DNA from: a virus
Length of the DNA: 42,895 nt
Virus record (IMG/VR): IMGVR_UViG_3300033064_001110
Location: 1 to 42,895 of that record
Strand: one strand, 5' to 3'
Shown here: positions 38,293-42,895 of the stretch, one piece after another
Layout of the letters: each line of letters starts with the position of its first letter
Numbering within the stretch: position 1 is the stretch's first letter
Made by a program: the position numbers and the translations under genes
Notes under the pieces: generated by a model
Database searches by the model: none
What the model was told of the DNA's origin: nothing
The model's input: the letters and a program-made list of their open reading frames with translations, nothing else

Positions 38293-38744
38293 TATCGCCG
38301 CTCCTTTGCTTCCTCTATTTGTTCAGCTTCGGTTAGCTTGCTTCCCTCCTTGGCTTTGGCAATGGCGGATCTGGCTAATTCCAATCTCTGGGAAGTTGAC
38401 AGTATTAGCATGGAAACTTCGTCATCTTTTCCTTTTCCGATTGTCGCACCAAGCGCCTGAATAAAACACTCAGTTGGAACAATAAGCCCCTCGCACGCCT
38501 CCACCAACTCGGCTTTCTCTGCCTCAAGGCGCTTGACTTCGGCTAAGAGTTTGGGGGCATCGGCCATGAGATATGCATCTGCATCATTCAGTTTATTCCA
38601 ACCGCTATGCATTTCAAGTACCACATTTGATGCACATGCAACGGGTTCTTTTTCGGGTCCAATAACGATCAAGCAATCATTGACAGTTGGGCTTTCGATT
38701 GTCTTCCAAGGGAATGGCGTATGGCCTTTGTATCTATCACTCAT
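38292..38744 (-). CDS. Coiled-coil protein sharing modules with its two upstream neighbours
   Basis: In this 150-residue protein, ATG 38744 lies behind AAGGAGGGAGACC. The start region, beginning MSDRYKGHTPFPWK, resembles a class of early phage proteins opening with HTPxPW. The middle holds LEAEKAELVEACEGLI and the end SAIAKAKEGSKL, both repeated in the next two gene products upstream. It has lost the DHE ending and gained an extra acidic tail. Function is unknown. Confidence 0.6.
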   Translation of the reverse strand: MSDRYKGHTPFPWKTIESPTVNDCLIVIGPEKEPVACASNVVLEMHSGWNKLNDADAYLMADAPKLLAEVKRLEAEKAELVEACEGLIVPTECFIQALGATIGKGKDDEVSMLILSTSQRLELARSAIAKAKEGSKLTEAEQIEEAKERR

Positions 38745-39255
38745 GGTCTCCCTCCTTGGCTTTGGCAATCAACATCCTAGCTCTGTCATAGTCCAAAACC
38801 TTCGGAATGTTTTCACACCCTGCATTAGCATCTGCTGATATTGCAGCCCACACCCTCCATTGTTTTTCGTCCCAGTCAAATTCAATTTCAACGGGTACAT
38901 TGTCGCGGAACATGTCCTTGACTATATTGGCCGCTGGAACTTCTGCAAAAGGTTTCAATGCCTCCACTAACTCGGCTTTCTCTGCCCGTAACCGCTCGAC
39001 TTCGGCCTTGAGTCTACCGTTTTGATCTAACAGGTCTGGCGCTTTGGCGAATAGATCCTGATATTCTTCAGAGACTTGCATTGCAATAATCCACGGTTCA
39101 TCAACCATCCCATGAAATGCTGGTAATACTGTGCGCTGGAATCTCCTTTGACCTGTCTGAATACTCTGTTGATTTCTATGTCTCTCCACTGGCCTTGTTT
39201 CTACGGTGACAATGTTCGAACCCTTGACAGTCAATCTCTTTAGTCTATCACTCAT
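38737..39255 (-). CDS. Coiled-coil protein sharing modules with its neighbours
   Basis: This 172-residue protein starts at ATG 39255 with the same AAGGAGGGAGACC leader as the gene downstream. The module LRAEKAELVEALKPFAEV and the ending AKAKEGDHE recur in adjacent products. Between them is an acidic beta-like stretch (EIEFDWDEKQWRVWAAI). The N-terminal 60 residues are unique. Repeats of both coding and leader sequence suggest that the genes arose by duplication with replacement of the front part. Confidence 0.6.
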   Translation of the reverse strand: MSDRLKRLTVKGSNIVTVETRPVERHRNQQSIQTGQRRFQRTVLPAFHGMVDEPWIIAMQVSEEYQDLFAKAPDLLDQNGRLKAEVERLRAEKAELVEALKPFAEVPAANIVKDMFRDNVPVEIEFDWDEKQWRVWAAISADANAGCENIPKVLDYDRARMLIAKAKEGDHE

Positions 39256-39841
39256 GGTCTCCCTCCTTGGCTTTGGCAATGGCGGATTGTGCCACCTTGA
39301 CAACATCCTGAAAGTCTTCAACTATCGACTCTTCATTACGGGATTGGACATACCCCAAGTCGGCGTCTGTCATCAGAACAATTTTCTCACACACCTCCAG
39401 CAGGCTGGCTTTCTCTGCCCGTAACCTATCTTTTTCGATATCTCTAAATTCCCCTTCAAGCTCTGTGCATCTCTGCGCATCCTCAACTTGATGCCTTAGC
39501 TCTTCTTTCTCTGCCCGTAACCGCTCGATAATTTCGGATTGATCCCATATTCTTTGGGTCAATGAGTCGTATTCATAGTGTCTTTGAGAGACTTTCTTTT
39601 TGATATCTTCGTATTCCTCGCCATTTAGATTTATCATGGCATCGGCAACCTTGATATCCTTATCTCGATTCTTTACCTGCCTAACAAGCGTTGCAATTCT
39701 TTCGAGTAACCGCTCGTTCTCGGCCCGGTACTCACCTATGGTTTTCCCGCTTTCGTCCGCTGCTATTTCCATCGTGCAATCCTCACAGTCTCCACCGCAA
39801 GCAGTGGTGTCGTAGCAATCCACATCTGTTTTGTCACTCAT
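39248..39841 (-). CDS. Coiled-coil protein with an N-terminal Cys cluster
   Basis: In this 197-residue protein, ATG 39841 lies behind AAGGAGGCAGGGA. An N-terminal CYDTTACGGDCEDC cluster may bind metal. The rest is coiled coil with two LRAEK modules (about 130 and 160) and a C-terminal SAIAKAKEGDHE identical in style to the neighbours. It overlaps the preceding gene by 8 bp. Function is unknown. Confidence 0.6.
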   Translation of the reverse strand: MSDKTDVDCYDTTACGGDCEDCTMEIAADESGKTIGEYRAENERLLERIATLVRQVKNRDKDIKVADAMINLNGEEYEDIKKKVSQRHYEYDSLTQRIWDQSEIIERLRAEKEELRHQVEDAQRCTELEGEFRDIEKDRLRAEKASLLEVCEKIVLMTDADLGYVQSRNEESIVEDFQDVVKVAQSAIAKAKEGDHE

Positions 39842-40049
39842 TCCCTGCCTCCTTAGACGCTTCCGTATCTTCCTTGGTGTCATAGACGCAGCCATTTGCC
39901 CACTTGTAACCAGGAAGACAATTGACAATTCCGCTGCTATCACACGGAAACAAATCGTCGGATCTACACCCGCAGCTTATAATAGGCTCGCACAACCCAT
40001 CATACCCGTTATCCTTAAGCCACTGCTTTACAATTTGCTCGACGTTCAT
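39834..40049 (-). CDS. Cys-containing hypothetical protein
   Basis: This 71-residue protein starts at ATG 40049 behind AAAGGAGGTCCA with an ATGA overlap to its upstream gene. It has six cysteines (CEPIISCGCR, CDSSGIVNC and NGC), many in a compact middle, then an acidic tail. Disulfide or metal binding is possible. There is no signal peptide, which favours metal. Confidence 0.55.
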   Translation of the reverse strand: MNVEQIVKQWLKDNGYDGLCEPIISCGCRSDDLFPCDSSGIVNCLPGYKWANGCVYDTKEDTEASKEAGNE

Positions 40050-40354
40050 TGGACCTCCTTTGCACAGTCCTTGCAGTAGGGTTCGTTTGTTCCGTGGTCG
40101 AATACATCACAGGTTTCCAGGTGCATCAGCATTCCACAGCCTATGCAACGACAAGACTGATCGGTCATGACGACGAATGACGGATCGTATTCATTGTTAT
40201 TCAGCGAATGTGGTATACCCTGTAGGGCATAAGTCTTTTCGCGCTGATTGACGTTTGTAACTTCGGTGTATGACTCACCGCCGAAAGTTGCAAACACCCA
40301 TTCCCCTGCATCAAGCAAGGCCCGGATCTGTTTTAATTGTTCCTTGGTGTTCAT
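40046..40354 (-). CDS. Hypothetical protein with C-terminal zinc ribbon
   Basis: This 102-residue protein starts at ATG 40354 behind GGAGGGGAA (the longer frame to 40444 lies within the previous gene). The front half looks like a small beta-barrel, and the back half is a zinc ribbon (CRCIGCGML ... CDVFDHG ... YCKDCAKEV). Another member of the phage's large set of Cys-rich small proteins. Function is unknown. Confidence 0.6.
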   Translation of the reverse strand: MNTKEQLKQIRALLDAGEWVFATFGGESYTEVTNVNQREKTYALQGIPHSLNNNEYDPSFVVMTDQSCRCIGCGMLMHLETCDVFDHGTNEPYCKDCAKEVQ

Positions 40355-41007
40355 TTCCCCTCCAGTTCCTTGATACGGGCTAGGTAGGCGCGTTCTTTCA
40401 CGTCGAAGTCTATTAGTAGTAACTTGTACGAACACCCATTGCAATAGTTTTCCTCAAGTGCCTGTTCTCCTAAATATATATGGCGCTCTGACAACTTTGA
40501 TACCATCTCAATGGCGCTTGTTCCAACCACGTCCATTCCAGCATCTTCACAGTGTCTAATGCATGTAGATTCAACACGGTCCAGATTTTCACGCAGATCA
40601 TCATATTTTTCATTCATCTCAATTAGATCCGCCTTATATACATCCCTAACATCTGACAAATCCTTGATCTTTTGAAGTCTCTGTTTCGCAAGATGGTTTC
40701 TATTTTGGGTTTCCTGTCGTGACACTTTAAGTTGATTCTCAAGCTTGGCAATGTCTTCTGCGCTCATCCCTTCCCCCCCTTCCAGTTGCTTGTTGTAAAG
40801 ATGCCGAATATCTCCATAGACTTTTACAGGAACCTGATCCCTTCTGCCATTTTCCCAACACTCGGGACAAATATCAGTAGACCCGATAATGCGCCAGTCC
40901 CATGAAGCGGCAAGGTGCCTGAGTATATGCGCCGGTCGGTGCTTTGGGTGTCCACTCATGGGAAGTTTTGCGCCGCAATATGAGCACTTCAAGATAAGCT
41001 TAAGCAT
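40351..41007 (-). CDS. Zinc-ribbon plus coiled-coil protein with a possible internal start
   Basis: In this 218-residue protein, residues 1-60 contain CSYCG and CPEC, a four-Cys ribbon with basic and His residues between. The rest is a long coiled coil with a CNGC pair near the end. At 40767 an in-frame ATG (residue 81) is preceded by a purine-rich tract with seven Gs that could serve as a ribosome site, so a shorter 138-residue product may also be made. AGAGG lies before ATG 41007. Confidence 0.6.
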   Translation of the reverse strand: MLKLILKCSYCGAKLPMSGHPKHRPAHILRHLAASWDWRIIGSTDICPECWENGRRDQVPVKVYGDIRHLYNKQLEGGEGMSAEDIAKLENQLKVSRQETQNRNHLAKQRLQKIKDLSDVRDVYKADLIEMNEKYDDLRENLDRVESTCIRHCEDAGMDVVGTSAIEMVSKLSERHIYLGEQALEENYCNGCSYKLLLIDFDVKERAYLARIKELEGK

Positions 41008-41341
41008 CTTGTATTTCCTCTGATAGTTCGATCATCTTGACAGAATGCCGCAACGATTCAATCAAAAATTTTGCAGAGTTAGAATCCAATGATATTTCTA
41101 CAACCTTAGATTCGTCTTCCGGATCGCCTGCATATACCATAAGTCTAATTGGTCCTTCCCATCCGCAATGCTCAGAATCAGTGCGGACTGATAATGTCGG
41201 CGTGTTACCCTCATAAGCCATCTTGTCAAAGTCATTATCGGTCATCACCCTTGAGAATAGTGAGCATGTCCACTTTCCTTTTTCATCTTGCTCTGGTTCA
41301 TTGCAAACAGGAATAAAAGAGTCGTTTCCAAATACTAACAT
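41000..41341 (-). CDS. Hypothetical 113-residue acidic protein
   Basis: ATG 41341 is chosen for the AGGAG site upstream and the 7-bp overlap with the coiled-coil gene. The sequence is beta-rich in the middle (IRLMVYAGDPEDESKVVEIS) and helical at the end (AKFLIESLRHSVKMIE). No family is recognised. Confidence 0.55.
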   Translation of the reverse strand: MLVFGNDSFIPVCNEPEQDEKGKWTCSLFSRVMTDNDFDKMAYEGNTPTLSVRTDSEHCGWEGPIRLMVYAGDPEDESKVVEISLDSNSAKFLIESLRHSVKMIELSEEIQDA

Positions 41342-42895
41342 TTTGAATTCTCCTGTTCCTCTGAGCACTCTGTGCAATTCTCCCATTCTATTGCGTCAAT
41401 CTGTTCCTCAAGCTTCAGGATCTTTTGAACAAGAGCGTCTTGGACCGTCAACAGTTCCACCCGATCGTCTTGGATGCATGCGGATTCCTTGAGTTCCTTC
41501 ACCCGCTCACACTCCCCACAGTCAGGACCCGCTTTCTTGGCCTCTTCTATCTGCTGACGAAGTTCGGAGTTATCCTCCTTCAGTGCCGAAAGATATGCGC
41601 CCTTTTCACCTCGGGTATATCTCTGCCTGTAGTGCAACTCAGATTTTTTATGCCGATCAATTGCGTCTTTGTATTCTTCTAGCTGCTGGGTGAGGTCGGC
41701 AATCTCTAGTCTCAAATTGTTTCGCTCACCATATGCGCTGTCCCGGTCTTCCCTTAATTCTCCAATGGCCTTTCTGTTCTTTTTGTCTGCTTCCACGTGC
41801 ATGTCATTGGCGTCATGTAAAAGCCCTGATTCTTCCTTCCAGTTGTCCCGGTCTGCCTCCATCTCTTTTGGTTCCGTTTCTGTCTGGCTGTATAGCTTGT
41901 GCCAATCATCGGACTTGGTGGTCATCCTGGAAAGGGTGTCTTCTGTTTCTTCAAGCCGATATCTTGATCGGTCCCGGTCTTCTGTCATGGCCTGGAGATC
42001 GGCCTTGAGAGATTTTGCAGATTCTCCAGCTTTGATTCTAAGCCTATTTTCACACGCCAGAAGGCTATCCATCCGTTCAGATTCTGCCTTGTGATTGGCA
42101 TATATTTGCCCTGATATCTTCTGCTCTTCGATGAGTGATTTGATTCCATCGACTGTCTTGTCTTGTTCCTCCATGAATCCAGCATCTATCATTAACCTAC
42201 GATACTTGTTGTGCTCATTGATAAAATTCGTTCGTTCTTTACTGAGCCTTTCTATATGACCATCTCTGACTCCAACTCTGTCATCATTTCTAATTCGCAT
42301 TGCCTCAAGCTCTGTGGTCATAGTGGCAAGGTCTGACTTGAGCTTTCTGTTGACGGTTTTCATGTAGGCCACGCCGCCGGACTCGCCTTGTGCTTTTTTC
42401 AGTTCCGCTTGTGAGTTTGCAAGATCCTCAGTTAGTGTAGATATAGACACTCCCGATGACAGCGATATGCCCTCTAGTCGTTCCACTTCCTCGCGTGACT
42501 TTCCCCAACTTTGAATGGCCCACTCTACAAGATCTTCCGTTGACATGTTTGGGGAAAAGTCGCCTTCAATTGTGCTGTAGATAACACGCAGTGAATTCCT
42601 GACATCATATTTAAACGTCGTATGCTGGTCATATTGCCTTGTCGCGCGTTCCACTTCCGCCTTGAGTGCGGTCTCGCTTTCTAGTGTTGCGGCATATAGA
42701 TTCCTTGCGTCATCATGATATGCAAATATTTGACGAACACCATCGGAAATATTGTCACCGTCATGGTACATGCTATGGCTCGAAAGGATGTCTTTGATTT
42801 TCCCTACCTCTGCCCGGAACTGAGCAGTGATTCCTACGAGTATTCTGTTTTCCGCCTCTTTGCAAACCGGGGGTATCAGGTCAGGATCGATCTGT
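41335..42895 (-). CDS. C-terminal part of the 559-residue coiled-coil protein
   Basis: The frame is open to the window's right edge and continues at 172 on the left end after the circular join (start codon at 291). The body is almost entirely Glu/Lys/Arg-rich coiled coil with few breaks, and ends in CGECERVKEL and a CTECSEEQ pair, so metal-binding cysteines occur at both ends. A repeated LExTExxLxxM-like rhythm suggests a long rod. It could be a structural or scaffold-like early protein. SMC-like rods are similar in composition, but no ATPase heads are present. Confidence 0.7.
   Translation of the reverse strand, partial: QIDPDLIPPVCKEAENRILVGITAQFRAEVGKIKDILSSHSMYHDGDNISDGVRQIFAYHDDARNLYAATLESETALKAEVERATRQYDQHTTFKYDVRNSLRVIYSTIEGDFSPNMSTEDLVEWAIQSWGKSREEVERLEGISLSSGVSISTLTEDLANSQAELKKAQGESGGVAYMKTVNRKLKSDLATMTTELEAMRIRNDDRVGVRDGHIERLSKERTNFINEHNKYRRLMIDAGFMEEQDKTVDGIKSLIEEQKISGQIYANHKAESERMDSLLACENRLRIKAGESAKSLKADLQAMTEDRDRSRYRLEETEDTLSRMTTKSDDWHKLYSQTETEPKEMEADRDNWKEESGLLHDANDMHVEADKKNRKAIGELREDRDSAYGERNNLRLEIADLTQQLEEYKDAIDRHKKSELHYRQRYTRGEKGAYLSALKEDNSELRQQIEEAKKAGPDCGECERVKELKESACIQDDRVELLTVQDALVQKILKLEEQIDAIEWENCTECSEEQENSKC
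42724..42895. repeat. Right copy of the terminal overlap
   Basis: It matches 1-172 except at six positions (left-copy coordinates 79, 95, 113, 120, 141 and 142). Every difference is an A/T or G/C complementary swap. The reading frame stays open in both copies, but four amino acids differ (S to C, L to I, E to V, Y to F, left copy to right copy). The last 30 and the first 78 bases are identical. Confidence 0.9.

Noticed and set aside
1-42895. Integrase, repressor switch, tRNA genes or insertion sequence
   Set aside because: None was recognised on either strand; the small HTH and ribbon-helix-helix genes are not enough to propose lysogeny.

Overview
The window is a near-complete tailed-phage genome, most likely a siphovirus. 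The first 172 bases recur at the right end (1-172 and 42724-42895), so the contig looks like a circular or circularly permuted unit of about 42,723 bp opened inside one gene. The evidence for a phage is a full head and tail block: terS, terL, portal, MuF-type head protein, scaffold, major capsid, head-tail joining genes, tail tube, a frameshifting pair of tail assembly chaperones, tape measure, tail tip genes and lysis genes. The host cannot be named. Strong AGGAGG ribosome sites, sigma70-type promoters and two lipoprotein signals point to a bacterium, probably one with an outer membrane. I see no integrase, excisionase or CI-type repressor block, so a lytic lifestyle is more likely, but this is an argument from absence.

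Every gene except one is read from the minus strand, so transcription runs from high to low coordinates. From the right end: 36.3-42.9 kb holds small early genes of mostly unknown role, many coiled-coil or Cys-rich, three of which share duplicated 3' ends. An HNH nuclease gene (36.0-36.35 kb) is followed by a strong promoter, a structured leader and terS/terL. Head genes occupy 28.2-33.9 kb. Beta-sandwich and repeat-rich fibre-like genes occupy 23.2-28.2 kb. Head-tail joining, tail tube, chaperones and tape measure fill 18.1-23.2 kb. Tail tip and fibre-like genes, interleaved with several very small membrane proteins, fill 8.8-18.0 kb. Lysis genes lie at 7.6-8.8 kb. The left end (0.3-7.5 kb) holds small regulators, a RecA-like NTPase, a cluster of tiny zinc-ribbon proteins, a RuvC-like resolvase, and a replication cassette (ribbon-helix-helix protein, initiator, DnaC-like loader).

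Genes are packed with ATGA, TAATG or GTGA overlaps, so translational coupling is probably general. Five minus-strand promoters with near-consensus boxes can be read directly (2110, 6373, 7540, 18065 and 35910). Two of them build the TGA stop of the upstream gene into their TTGACA box. No polymerase or helicase gene is visible, so replication probably recruits the host helicase and replisome.

The most interesting items are: the A AAA AAC slippery site fusing two tail chaperone reading frames; the only plus-strand gene, a disulfide-rich lipoprotein set between tail genes as a likely moron; a set of coupled 25-52 codon genes too small for ordinary gene finders; a triple 10-bp repeat operator over the promoter of the ribbon-helix-helix gene; and a terminal overlap whose six mismatches are all complementary (A/T or G/C) swaps.
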